Part shown: piece by piece, positions 54,492 through 64,000 of the stretch
Position numbering within the stretch: position 1 is the stretch's first letter
Layout of the letters: the number at the start of each line of letters is the position of its first letter
DNA from: Toxorhynchites rutilus septentrionalis
Taxonomy: Eukaryota > Arthropoda > Insecta > Diptera > Culicidae
DNA length: 64,000 nucleotides
Direction of reading: 5' to 3'
Assembly (NCBI RefSeq): GCF_029784135.1
Contig: NC_073744.1
Coordinates: forward strand, 29,618,981-29,682,980
Made by a program: the position numbers and the translations under genes
The notes under the pieces: generated by a model
What the model was told of the DNA's origin: nothing
Database searches by the model: none
What the model saw: the letters and a program-made list of their open reading frames with translations, nothing else

Positions 54492-56602
54492 GTGACAAAT
54501 TATAGTCACGCCATTCGCCTACGGGAATGCAGTGACTTGAGCCATCTCACCACATTCGCCGCGCGGAATAAAGGGGATAACCTCATCTTCCGTTGAAAGG
54601 AAAGGATTGGAGAAAATGTGGCTGTAGACAGGAAACCATACACCTCTTCTCTCCCATCTCTTTTCTTCGTTACTCACGTGTTTGTGCTGTGCATGTGAAG
54701 CCATTTTGCGATGGATCTTTGGAACCTAGACGAAGTTTTTGTGCATCATTGATGGGGAGAGGGGTTGATGGGGAGAAGGTAGCCCCATCTCGAGATGCAA
54801 TGGTTTTCGGATCGATTGAGAGGTCATTGGCTTCATGTTCGGAAGTTGTTCGGCGATGGGGTGGGTGTTTGTATTTCCAAGGAACGAACTCACTTGCATG
54901 TGGTTTGGTACTCCCTGGAACACAGAGTGAGGATTCACTAGAACAGAATTTGAACACCTTTGGGGAGTAATTGCTCCGGGAAGATAAAGGCATCTCATTC
55001 AGAATTGATTGCGTAATTTTCATCGCTTTGGAATCGAAGAGGACAACATTTGTTTATCCGAACAAAAGGACGACGCCTTTGGCATTTATTTATATCTATT
55101 AAGCCCCTGATCATTTACGCAAGTCGCTGAGCATCCTTCCAAACGAATCCCGGGAGCGATAAACGGCTCACTCGTTCGCAATTAACGACCATATATCCAC
55201 GTGAACGGCTCTTTCTCCGAGTAATCACAACTCTTGGAAACATCGCCGAGCAAGTCTAATCGATCTGTAAAAGCGGGCAATCACATCATTGGCTATAATT
55301 GACGCTCTGTACCGTTCTATACAGTGAATCTGTCCGCACTTCCTCTTCTGGTTGGGGGAGAGCAGCTGGTTGTCATTACCAACGGATAAGACAGAACCAT
55401 CCCGGTTGGCCATCGAGTTTATTTTAATCTTGTCGAAACGATCCGTAAATAAGTTCCTAATGAACAAACTCTGCCCCTACTTGTAAATCTGACATAACCG
55501 TCTTTTTCCGATCCGTTTCCTTTCCGCCCTTGCTTTTGCTCTCCCCTATCAGTGCTGGGGGCGGAGGACACAACGTTTCCACCCGTGTTTTCTTTATCCA
55601 GTGCAGAGCGCAAAAAAAACAAACTTTTAATTAAGCATTTACCAGACTCTGGTGCGCGTTCGGATGGAATTATGATTATTTTTCCGTGCCGTCTGCTACC
55701 CAAATGGAATTATTTTCTTCCTATTAATTCCCGTCACTCAGACTCAGACCACCGACCACCCCTCGGGGTGGTCCACCCTACTTCACCGGAGGAGGAGGTC
55801 GATGGATTGTTCTCAATGCTGGCCTCGGGCAGTGTTTTACAGTTTGCTCGCTCGCTCGAATGAAAGAGGATTATAGCGATGGCGGCACAAAACAACACCA
55901 GAGATTTGCTCGAATTAATCAAGAGGGCAGACGAGAATAATTGCATACACACACACACATTACCAGGTGCGGACAGGTTCAAAACTTCATTAAAACTCCT
56001 CGTCTGTCGCAAATTATGAGTCTATTGGGAAGGATATGGAAATAAGCCACAGAGGACGGGACGGCGTTGGCGCGCGGCGCATCACTTTTCGATTCAGATC
56101 GCGAACCCGAGAGGAAGCAACTCGTTCTTGTTCGATTAATATACCCAGGAATAATAGTGAACGCTACCCGACGGCAGTTGTCGGGAGGGCGATGCCGGAA
56201 AACTTATGCTTGCGAGAGAGCTTTTGTGTCGGGCAAATGGATTATGGATTCTGAGAAGAAGGGATGTGTACTTTTTCGTTATTGCTCGGATATTGAAATA
56301 GGTACACGTGGAACCGCATGCCCTTCGGGATGGTTTCACCTCCAACTTTTTTCCTCGAAAAAACCGTTCAGCCGTGAACTAGCCATGAACAGCTCCCGCT
56401 TCCCTAGATTCCCGATAACGGTCTGCCAATGATATCGTTTTATAGTCCCATCAGCTGCCCAGCTGAGCAAACCCAAGACGAATTCCAGGTCCTCCCGATT
56501 CGGGGTACAAACATGGTCATCGCAACTTGTATTCAGATCTGCCACAAACTAAAAAAAATCTCGTTGAACCGCTACAAGGCGCATGAGGTTACGAGTGTTC
56601 AG
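54492..56602. other. TE-poor island, no gene recognised
   Basis: Two kilobases of non-repetitive sequence. Frames such as 56067-56432 (+, 121 codons) have no motif and compete with equally long frames on the other strand. A host gene's untranslated or regulatory region is possible. Confidence 0.4.
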
Positions 56603-56610
56603 GTTACATC

Positions 56611-57635
56611 TAGGGATTGTGAACCGATTTTACCGGTAATACCGGGTCAATCAATAACCGGTAATTTCGGTAATTTTCATTTTAACCTCGTAAATAATTC
56701 CCTTTATGCCACTTTGAAATATTATTCGAGAATCAAAATAAGATTGAAAAAACACATCCGGCAGTGTTGCGCCGATTCTAGAACCTCCGAGCTTCAGTTC
56801 AAAAATCGCTGCTCGATCTGAAATTAAACACAGCTTCAGCGATGAAGGAATGCATTGATGCCCCCGAACTAATTCTGGTCGCTGTTGATCTGCTATGCCG
56901 GAAGAACTGCACTCTCTTATTAAGCTGACTTTGGATTGCAATTTATGCTAGAACAGCTATCGGAGCAAACATCAGAGAATTGGAAGCAGATGTAGTATTG
57001 CAGGAAAATGTTTCCTATATGCGATTTCGTTCGTGACTTGATAAAGTTTGACGATTATGGAATTGATTCCGTAGCTGGACAACAGGAGGGAAAAATCCAC
57101 TGGACGACGCAGGACCTGCAGAACAGTTGAGTATCAAGAAAAAACTTGATCGACGACTGCAGTAATCGAAGGTATTAACATCCAGCTCAAGCTCAACGTC
57201 TATAAACGGATTGATGAAAACTCTCAGACAAGAGTTTTCGTACAGAGGGCATCAGAGGTAAATACGTGACAACGGTATTCGATGCTCTTCGTACTGCACG
57301 CCCAACATCAGTGGACTCTGAAGTGCGTTTTCCTCTTCTGGTAATTCCATTAATTAGATCCCATGTAGATTAGAATACGACAAAATAAACATTATTAGTT
57401 AAGTACTATGTATTATTATGTTAAGTATTCTTAAGTATTATTTTAACCAACAAACTAATTAGCAAACAAAATGTTATTTTGCAAACAAATCATTATCAAC
57501 AAAAGCCGTTTCTTCAAGAAAATTGTATGTTTTAAAGTATTTTTTTCACGAGTAATTTACCGGTTTTACCGGTAATGAAATTTTCATTACCAAATAACCG
57601 GTTATTGAAATTTTGGCACGGCAATGCAATCCCTA
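56611..57635. mobile_element. hAT element with ACCGGT-rich ends, 8-bp TSD
   Basis: TAGGGATTG at the left and CAATCCCTA at the right. Flanks GTTACATC (56603-56610) and GCTACATC (57636-57643) differ at one base. Inside each end are several TTACCGGT/ACCGGTAAT motifs in both orientations, a typical subterminal hAT layout. The 800-bp interior has no clear transposase. Confidence 0.8.
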
Positions 57636-58351
57636 GCTACATCATTACAGTTTCCACTTCCGACCCCTTGAAATAAAGCCCATCTTGTGTGGTACAGAAC
57701 GAAGTACTAGTGACAGTGGGCCATGTGCTGACTACAAACGACAACCCACCTGCGCGTTGGTTGTCAACATCAATGTCCACTTCTCAACCTGATCGCAGTC
57801 TAATGGGCACCTAACACGATCAAAATTATTGACAACTAGCTGTACCCTGCCACGCTTTGCTGTGGCACATTGTGGTTGCATGGTTGAGTTGATTTTTTTT
57901 TCTTTTTTTATGTTGTAACAACAATCCTAGATGTGTTTGGTTGTTTTGTATATTGTATCATAGTTTGAGCTCAATCGGTTCCGTACTTTTCGAGTTTTTG
58001 ACGCGTACACAAACGAACATATATATGGAGATAGATGAGGGAAATCGATAAATTTTAAATCACTTCGGAACACAATTTCAGTTCATAATTTTGTTAAACA
58101 CGTGGAAAAAAGATGTTTCCATCACATAGAACACATATTCATTACTGAATAGTCAATTTTCATTAGAAGCTCAATTTCAGAAACGCACTCTGGTCATATA
58201 TAAAATCATTTTTCTTCCAATTTTTCAAATTTGTATGCTGTAACAACACTCCTTGAAGTGGATTGTATATTGTGTACAACTTTGAACTCAATCGGTTCCG
58301 TACTTTTCGAGTTTTTGACGCGTACACAAACGAACAGAACATTTTTATATA

Positions 58352-59471
58352 TTAGGCTGTCAAAAAAGTCCTGCGGTATTTCCGCGAGGTGTCGTTGTAA
58401 GCGCGTAGTTCTAGTTGTATTCATTGTATCGAGTCATACTATAACTTGTTGGAAAGGTATTTTTGCGCGCTATAATATAGTCCTTGACAGTGTTTTGTTT
58501 GGTTAAGTCGTTCGTGAGTTATAGTGTCGCAAATATGGAGCAAAATAAAGAGAAAATCCGACATATTTTACTGTACTACTATGACAAAGGCAAAAATGCA
58601 TCTCAAGCTGCCAATAAAATTTGTGCAGTTTATGGCCCCGATACAGTTTCCATTTCCACCGCACAACGATGGTTTCAACGTTTTCGTTCTGGTGTAGAGG
58701 TCGTCGAAGATGCGCCACGCTTCGGAAGGCCTGTCGTCGAAAATTGCGACAAAATCGCTGAATTAGCCGAGAAAGACCGGCATAGTAGCAGCCGTAGCAT
58801 CGGCCAAGAGCTGGGGATAAGTCATCAAACCGTTATTAACCATTTGAAGAAGCTTGGATTCACAAAGAAGCTCGATGTATGGGTGCCACACACGTTGACG
58901 CAAAAAAACATCTTTGACCGTATCGACGCATGTGAATCGCTGCTGAATCGCAACAAAATCGACCCGTTTCTGAAGCGGTTGGTGACTGGCGATGAAAAGT
59001 GGGTCACTTACTTACAATTCAGACCTGTACTGCCAACAACTGGACCGCTTGAAGGTAGCACTCATGAAGAAGAGGCCATCTTTGATAAACAGAGGCCGCA
59101 TTGTCTCCCATCAGGACAACGCCAGGCCACACACTTCTTTGGTGACGCGCCAGAAGCTCCGGGAGCTCGGATGGGAGGTTCTTTTGCATCCGCCGTATAG
59201 TCCGGACCTTGCACCAAGTGACTACCACCTGTTTTTGTCCATGGCGAACGAGCTAGGTAGTCAGAAGAGGCCTGTGAAAATTGGCTATCCGAGTTTTTTG
59301 CCAATAAGGAAACGACCTTCTATAACAGGGGTATTATGAAGTTGGCATCTCGTTGGGAACAAGTCATCGAACCAAACGGCGCATATTTGACTTAAAACAG
59401 ATGATTGTAACTAATTTTATGAACAAATGAAAATTTAAAAAAAAAACCGCAGGACATTTTTGACAGCCTAA
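58352..59471 (+). mobile_element. mariner (DD34D), nearly complete
   Basis: TTAGGCTGTCAAAAAAGTCC ends inverted, TA at 58350-58351 and 59472-59473. 1120 bp. Sister of 21203-21951. The terminal repeat resembles that of mellifera-type mariners (TTRGGYTGKC...AAGT). Transposase disrupted. Confidence 0.9.
58535..59395 (+). pseudogene. mariner transposase with internal deletion
   Basis: MEQNKEKIRH start, HTH 1, FGRPVVEN linker, HTH 2 (GQELGISHQTVINHLKKLGF), WVPHTLT, first Asp at residue 153 (VTGDEKW). After Tyr159 (about 59012) roughly 50 codons are missing and the frame changes. The next frame has NSDLYCQQLDRLK, the second Asp in HQDNARPHT and the third in PSDYHLF, 34 residues apart (DD34D). After about 59255 further indels disrupt the C-terminus, which ends at 59395. 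Inactive. The 17 codons upstream of MEQ are not part of the family protein. Confidence 0.88.
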
Positions 59472-59480
59472 TATATAGAG

Positions 59481-60464
59481 ATAAGTGCCTTCAATATCGT
59501 GACAGCTAGGCTTTCGACCTGAATCAATATTTTCCTACCTTACACGATCAATATCGCCCTCAACCCTAGACAACGAAAGTATCCGCGATGACTAGTGGCG
59601 ACATTCGAGTTTGGGATCTAAACTATTCTCCATCAGATTAAAAGGCACAAACACAATTTTCAATTGGTAAAATTTGAAAATATCTATTTGGTATTATTAA
59701 ATTACATGAAGCACGTAGTCCTAACCCAAACTTAACCTATTTGCTCTGATTTTTCCGATATTCCTACTAAAACTTATGTTGGATCGTGAAATATTTGAAG
59801 ACTGTGCTTCCTCAAAATTAGACAAGATTTTTCTTATCGTCTGGCAACACTGCACAATACAATAGATCATTGTTCATTGTACATTGTATTAAAGTTTGTC
59901 TATTAGTTGTAAGGAATAAAGCACTCAGTAAAGTTCGTCTTGTTATAAAAGCTCTATTATGTTCATTGTTCGTTAATCGTGAAATAAAATTTAAACAAGC
60001 GTTGAATGCTTTCTCTATGCAGAATTTTAATATTGTTATTATAATATTGCAGAATTTTAAGGAAACATCATTGTTATCGATTGTAATATTCCCTTCACGC
60101 GATCCTGATGACATACAAGAGTCTAGGAACGATATCTGCTTCTGGAATCTTCATGGCTTTATAGTGTCAGCAGCTGTGCCACTTTTCAGACATTTCATCT
60201 GTCGCCGTCGCGCATCACGATAGCCGCCTCTCAGTTTAAGTCGCATCGTTCTAGCTTCTTCCCCTGCATTAATAGCCGTATAAAACACACATAGAAACTT
60301 CAAGGTTATGAAATAACTGTTTACAAGTTCTACCCAAATTCGATTCTTCATTTTGACCTTCATATAGTTAGCATCACTTGTATCATAACCTGTGCTTTCT
60401 CACCACTTCAATTAATTTCTCCTCCTACATACCGTTTTGAATCATATTTCGGACGCTTAAGGTA
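59481..60464. other. No gene recognised
   Basis: About 1 kb of AT-rich sequence. Frames 59870-60223 (+) and 59818-60114 (-) overlap and carry no motif. Confidence 0.4.
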
Positions 60465-60466
60465 TA

Positions 60467-61762
60467 AAGGGTGTGTCACATCAAATTGCATCACGGAAAA
60501 AACGCTGTAGAAATTTATTTTTAGGAATTATATCTTCAGCTTTCGCTTATAATCAGATAAGAGTGTATAGATCACGTTGGCCATGCTTCACTGTCAATTT
60601 TTCGTAAATTTGGAAAAATGTCGTCGAACGAAAAAGATCGTCGTGAATTAATCCTGTGCACTCATTTCGAGAATCATGAGTTGTCACATCGGGACATCGG
60701 TAAGATGCTGGGAATCGTCCAATCCACGGTCAGCAGAGTACTAAAACGATACTTCGAGAACCTAACCATCGACCGGAAGGTGAAGAACGGCAAAAATGGA
60801 TGCTCCGTCAGTGAAAAAGATCACAAGCGCGTAGTTAAGCAGTTTAGACGTGATCCGAGAAGTTCGGTCCGGGACGTCGCCAATAAGCTGAATTTGTCAA
60901 GTTCATTCGTCCAGCGGACCAAGCAGCGGGAGGGCCTGCGTACATACAAGGGTCAGAAGGCTCCTAACCGCGACGAAAGGCAAAACATGGTGGGGAAGAC
61001 GCGAGCCCGGAAGCTGTACACCGAAATGCTGACGAAGCCGCATTGCCTGGTAATGGACGACGAAACCTTCGTCAAAGCGGACTTTCGTCAGCTGCCGGGC
61101 CTGTTGTTCTTCTCCGCAGAGGACAAATTCAGCGTTCCGGAGGAGATTCGCAAGCAGAAACTATCCAAGTTTGCCAAAAAGTACATGGTGTGGCAAGCGA
61201 TCTGCTCTTGCGGAAAGCGGAGCGCCTCCTTCGTGATGACCGGCACGGTAAACGGGCAGGTTTACCTTAAGGAGTGCCTACAGAAGCGCTTACTACCACT
61301 ATTGAAGCAGCACGAGGGCCCGACCATCTTCTGGCCGGATCTCGCTTCGTGCCACTATTCAAAGGGCGTGTTCGAGTGGTACGAAGCCAACGGGGTCACC
61401 TTCGTGCCAAAGGAAATGAACCCGCCCAACGCGCCGGAGCTTCGCCCAATAGAGAAATATTGGGCGATTATGAAGCAGGCCCTCCGGAAGAACCCAAAAG
61501 TTGTCAAATCGGAGGCGGACTTCAAGAGAAAATGGATTTCTGTTCAAAAAAAACTACATCCTGACGTTGTACAGAACCTTATGGACGGGGTAAAGAGGAA
61601 GGTGCGAGCATACGGGCTTGGGCTCGAAGTATGAATAAAAAGAAAATGCCAAAAGTTGTTTAATAGTTTTTATTTTACTGTCTAAAATTTTCAAAAGGAT
61701 CGGTCTACTGGGCGAATTTCTACAGCTTTTTTTCCGTGATGCAATTTGATGTGACACACCCT
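60467..61762 (+). mobile_element. DD37E transposon, intact ORF, right end split
   Basis: Left end AAGGGTGTGTCACATCAAAT preceded by TA (60465-60466). At the right the terminal repeat reads CACACCCT and then, instead of T plus TA, continues directly into the LTR that starts TGTAGC. The LTR retrotransposon has evidently inserted within the last bases. Confidence 0.92.
60618..61634 (+). CDS. DD37E transposase, intact (338 aa)
   Basis: Same protein as at 34371-35387, with differences at about a dozen positions (for example H20, Y110, G112, F151, S204, G250, F252). Two HTH segments (22-45, 83-100), Asp148 (VMDDET), Asp241 (FWPDLAS), Glu279 (RPIEKYW), spacing 37. No stop or frameshift over 338 codons. 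Start ATG is about 150 bp from the left end, as in the other copies. If expressed it should be able to act on all three copies, whose terminal repeats are almost identical. Its own right terminal repeat is damaged by the LTR insertion, so it may be immobile itself. Confidence 0.93.
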   Translation: MSSNEKDRRELILCTHFENHELSHRDIGKMLGIVQSTVSRVLKRYFENLTIDRKVKNGKNGCSVSEKDHKRVVKQFRRDPRSSVRDVANKLNLSSSFVQRTKQREGLRTYKGQKAPNRDERQNMVGKTRARKLYTEMLTKPHCLVMDDETFVKADFRQLPGLLFFSAEDKFSVPEEIRKQKLSKFAKKYMVWQAICSCGKRSASFVMTGTVNGQVYLKECLQKRLLPLLKQHEGPTIFWPDLASCHYSKGVFEWYEANGVTFVPKEMNPPNAPELRPIEKYWAIMKQALRKNPKVVKSEADFKRKWISVQKKLHPDVVQNLMDGVKRKVRAYGLGLEV

Positions 61763-62343
61763 TGTAGCGGGATAACCTATTACCATTATCCTTTCCCACT
61801 TGTCATAAAATCCCAACGATCCTATTCCCACAAATTCATTCCCACGCCATAAATTATCGTCATACATGTTTGTAGGCCAAATGCATTTTTATGTCACTAG
61901 CTCACAGCTGCATACGATAATATTAAATAACAACCACTCACCCTTGCAGCGTAACATTATGCAGAACTAACCCACTTCAACCAAGTGTGAAATGACAACA
62001 CACAGAAACAACCACTACCCTTTTGTTCTCCGTATTGACCCGTTCGAACCAATCGAACGCGCTCACATATTTCCTTGCTGGCTCCTCCTCCTCTAGAATA
62101 GAAGCTACCTTGTGTAGAGTTTTAGTTTAAGCATTATAAAAAGTACATGTCGAATGCAAGCAACAGGTCTTTTACATTTCCAACCAATCAAGTTAACAAG
62201 TGTCGAATGCACGCGAGGACGGAACTAAGAATATAGTGATATTTATATTAGTGGAATGTGCCTGAGTTCTTTCATTCCGAATAATATCACAAGTGCCCCA
62301 AAGTGATAGAAATTGTATACTACATCGGGTTGAACCTTCCACA
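61763..62343 (+). repeat. 5' LTR
   Basis: Begins TGTAGCGGGATAACC and ends CTTCCACA directly before the primer binding site, 581 bp. TATAAAAA at 62135-62142 is a plausible core promoter. The 3' end assignment depends on the adjacent PBS, since the other LTR is not in the window. Confidence 0.75.
62135..62142 (+). promoter_or_regulatory. LTR TATA box
   Basis: TATAAAAA inside the LTR, about 200 bp before the LTR end, in a position suitable for driving the genomic RNA. Confidence 0.5.
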
Positions 62344-62356
62344 TGGCGACCGTGAC
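62344..62356 (+). promoter_or_regulatory. tRNA-Arg primer binding site
   Basis: TGGCGACCGTGAC starts at the first base after the LTR and is the complement of the 3' end (GTCACGGTCGCCA) of an arginine tRNA, as recalled for the UCG isoacceptor. Arg priming is characteristic of mdg1/412-type elements. Confidence 0.75.
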
Positions 62357-62429
62357 TTTAGCCTGAATCTTCGGCTATGAGTGAAACCAAACAATTTTTT
62401 TGTTTTGACGAAACAGTGAACGTTCAAAA

Positions 62430-62624
62430 ATGGGCTTTTTCTCGGCAGACGAGATAGTGTCGAGCGCCCCAGTGTCGAGTTCACCGCAAACGATTGCTTT
62501 ATGCATCCTTGCTGGTGCTGCGTTAGGTTACGGTGTTGTGCGGTTAATGCACACGTTTTATAAGAATCACTCGGAGAGAGTAGCCTCCCGAGCAGTGAGA
62601 GCGGCACAGCTCAACCAGGTATAA
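62430..62624 (+). CDS. Leader ORF A: 64-aa putative membrane peptide
   Basis: Small frame 70 bp downstream of the PBS. It begins MGFFSADEIV (Gly2 and a small residue at 6 permit N-myristoylation), has one hydrophobic segment at about residues 20-40 (TIALCILAGAALGYGVV) and a basic, Arg-rich tail (SERVASRAVRAAQ). Start chosen because it is the first ATG after the PBS. I do not know its function. Small leader ORFs before gag occur in 412/mdg1-type elements, but a membrane-anchored one is unusual for an element without a known env. It could also be a chance frame, though composition and start context look coding. Confidence 0.5.
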   Translation: MGFFSADEIVSSAPVSSSPQTIALCILAGAALGYGVVRLMHTFYKNHSERVASRAVRAAQLNQV

Positions 62625-62795
62625 AGGGCAGAAGTGAACTATTTTTTTTTTCAAAATTTGAACAAAGTGAACTAATCAACGAAGACGTGCCAACTAGACC
62701 AAAGTGAACTAATAAACGGAACTGTGCTAACCACCCATGTGAACGAACCAATAGAAACTCATTACACGAACTAGTGACCATTGGAAAAACTAAAC

Positions 62796-63029
62796 ATGGG
62801 GAACGAGAACATCAAGGACATCTTGGCCCAGGCGGAGGCCCAAGCGGAACACATCGCATTAGTGGAAAAAATCGGATGGCGGCAATATAGGAAGCAACAC
62901 CCGAAGCAGCCGAAAAGAGGTTTCAATATCAAAATTGAAGACATCCATGGAGCAACCATCTATGTGACACCTTTCACAAAGCTCAGCCTTACTGATACTG
63001 TAGTAGGATACCGCCGACAGAGATGGTAA
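62796..63029 (+). CDS. Leader ORF B: 77-aa basic protein, unknown
   Basis: Second leader frame. Start taken at the MGNENIKD methionine (62796). An in-frame ATG five codons upstream gives MEKLN first. N-terminal amphipathic, Ala/Glu/Gln-rich helix (residues 5-27), a basic patch YRKQHPKQPKRGF (31-43), then a short beta-like region and a basic end GYRRQRW. Again a second-position Gly. The last codon overlaps a strong 5' splice-site-like GTAAGT (63026-63031), so the frame might be spliced to a downstream exon. No homologue recognised. Confidence 0.5.
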   Translation: MGNENIKDILAQAEAQAEHIALVEKIGWRQYRKQHPKQPKRGFNIKIEDIHGATIYVTPFTKLSLTDTVVGYRRQRW

Positions 63030-63196
63030 GTCAATTATAAGATGTAAAATATGAAAAAAAAATTTTTGAAGTAAAAATTGTTAATGAAAAAAAAAAAAAA
63101 ACACAAAATGTTCATGTAAAATATGTGCTAAGCTGTAAGACTACTTGTTGTAGACATCAACAAAAACAGAAATAAAAAAATTTCGCCTTTAATTTA

Positions 63197-64000
63197 ATGG
63201 CAAGTTTAATAGAAAACAAAATACAGAAATTACAAGTAATTGCAAAATCACTGCGATCCGAGCAAACTAAAAAGTTAAGAAAAGCTACATTGAGAACCAA
63301 GCTCGCAGAAGCTGAAAAATTAGCTGAAGATATTAAAACAATAGTAGACCCTCTCGTACACAATAAAGAGGCTGAAGAATTGTTATTGCTTGCCGAAAAT
63401 GCTAATCTAATATATCAAGATATTAGAAATAAAATAAACATTATCATTAAACAAAAATCTTTCAAAGAAGTAGCTCTTGCGATATTGTTCGTTGTTGGAA
63501 TACAAAAACCGAAAATGTCCAAATTCGATTACAAAGAGGCAGCCGCAATGGTGCCAATCTACGACGGCTCACCTGATGGACTCGATATGTTCATCAGTGC
63601 AGCCACACTACTAAATGAGATCTCCCCCAGCGCAAACAAAGCGTTGGTATATCAATTCCTACTGACCAGACTCGACAAAAAGGCCCGAAGAGCAATTAAT
63701 AATAGCGTGGATATACCTTCACTGCTAACAAATTTAAAAACTACATGTATATCAAAGACTAGCGCCGACAGCATATTAGCGAAGTTGAAGGCTATAAAAA
63801 AACAGTCAGCAGACGAATTATGTAAGGAAGTTGAAGAGCTGACCGAACAACTCATCGACTTACACATCAAGGAAGAGACACCACCGCAACGAGCAGCAAA
63901 ACTCGCTTGCCAAGCAGGAATCGATGCCCTCATTGAAGGCATTGATAACCCTGAATTAAAAACTATATTACGTGCGGGAGCCTTCACCAGCATAGCTGAC
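63197..64000 (+). CDS. gag: gag polyprotein, 5' part (open at window end)
   Basis: Structural protein that packages the retrotransposon RNA in cytoplasmic particles. ATG at 63197 starts an uninterrupted frame of 268 codons reaching the last base. The first ~100 residues are Lys/Glu-rich helical sequence (a coiled-coil-like KLRKATLRTKLAEAEKLAE), followed after an internal Met (PKMSKFDYKEAA) by a capsid-like region: MVPIYDGSPDGLDMFISAA, LLNEISPSANKALVYQFLL, LLTNLKTTC, AIKKQSADELCKEVEELTEQ, RAAKLACQAGIDALIEGI. The 'Y.G....L..F...' start and helical pattern fit the Ty3/gypsy gag capsid. CCHC zinc knuckle not reached. Frame is easily missed because it has no stop inside the window. An alternative start at 63516 would give a shorter capsid-first gag. 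Confidence 0.8.
   Translation, partial: MASLIENKIQKLQVIAKSLRSEQTKKLRKATLRTKLAEAEKLAEDIKTIVDPLVHNKEAEELLLLAENANLIYQDIRNKINIIIKQKSFKEVALAILFVVGIQKPKMSKFDYKEAAAMVPIYDGSPDGLDMFISAATLLNEISPSANKALVYQFLLTRLDKKARRAINNSVDIPSLLTNLKTTCISKTSADSILAKLKAIKKQSADELCKEVEELTEQLIDLHIKEETPPQRAAKLACQAGIDALIEGIDNPELKTILRAGAFTSIAD

Larger units (their letters stand above)
57837..59480 (-). mobile_element. Helitron-like element hosting a mariner
   Basis: The minus strand ends with a hairpin (GCCACAGCAAAGCGTGGC), then AGGGTACAGCTAG and T: a 3' hairpin about 10 nt before CTAG is a Helitron hallmark. The 5' side has CTATATATA and a duplicated 'CGGAACCGATTGAGYTCAAA' segment (about 57970 and 58265). The mariner at 58352-59471 is inserted in its 5' TA-rich part. 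Different subfamily from the 29150/35743 elements. Confidence 0.5.
61763..64000 (+). mobile_element. mdg1/412-like Ty3/gypsy retrotransposon, 5' part
   Basis: 5' LTR 61763-62343, an Arg-tRNA-type primer binding site at 62344, a long leader with two small ORFs, and gag open to the window end. pol and the 3' LTR lie outside. TGTAG start and arginine primer are shared with the 412/mdg1 clade of Drosophila. The 4 bp before the LTR (CCCT) belong to the DD37E terminal repeat and should be duplicated after the 3' LTR. Confidence 0.85.

Noticed and set aside
55419..56012. Overlapping 92-103-codon frames on both strands
   Set aside because: Same reason: GC-driven absence of stops without motifs.

Overview
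The window looks like heterochromatin-like or large-intron DNA from a culicine mosquito, most likely Aedes-type. This is inferred from the AT-rich composition, the density of nested transposable elements, and the presence of DD37E (ITmD37E-type) elements, short tRNA-derived SINEs, many MITEs and an mdg1/412-type retrotransposon. No complete host protein-coding gene is recognisable. The only intact long reading frames are two DD37E transposases and the gag of an LTR retrotransposon that runs off the right edge.

Layout. 1-2957 is TE-poor. 2962-6028 holds MITE, Helitron-like, SINE, foldback and hAT-like elements. 6405-10123 is a 5'-truncated LINE interrupted by a pogo-like MITE (itself carrying a DD41D mariner) and by a Helitron-like element. 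10288-14742 is a decayed hAT element with an 8-bp target-site duplication (TSD), stuffed with younger insertions including an almost perfect 65-bp-stem hairpin. 14751-16290 is TE-poor. 16299-25340 is a run of DNA transposons: a hAT MITE, a CACTG-ended TA element, a PIF/Harbinger relic with a visible intron, a pogo relic and a mariner. 25340-28570 is mostly unassigned. 28591-36412 carries SINE, Helitron-like, microsatellite and an AT-rich repeat family that hosts an intact DD37E element. 30236-32315, 40600-42714 and 54492-56602 are TE-poor islands with higher GC. 37211-38722 is another hAT with an 8-bp TSD. 42915-51810 is an 8.9-kb hAT insertion containing a DD41D mariner, a full-length LINE (itself hit by a SINE and a MITE) and a broken DD37E copy. 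53234-57635 holds a piggyBac-type MITE, a second MITE and another hAT. 57837-59480 is a Helitron-like element hosting a mariner. 60467-61762 is an intact DD37E copy, into whose last bases an mdg1-like LTR retrotransposon (61763 to the window end) has inserted.

The elements do not form a pathway. Their nesting gives a relative age order: the hAT shells, the LINE and the AT-rich repeats are old, then MITEs, SINEs and mariners, and the two intact DD37E copies and the LTR retrotransposon are the youngest. Superfamily names rest on terminal sequences, TSD lengths and protein motifs read by eye. No database search was possible.
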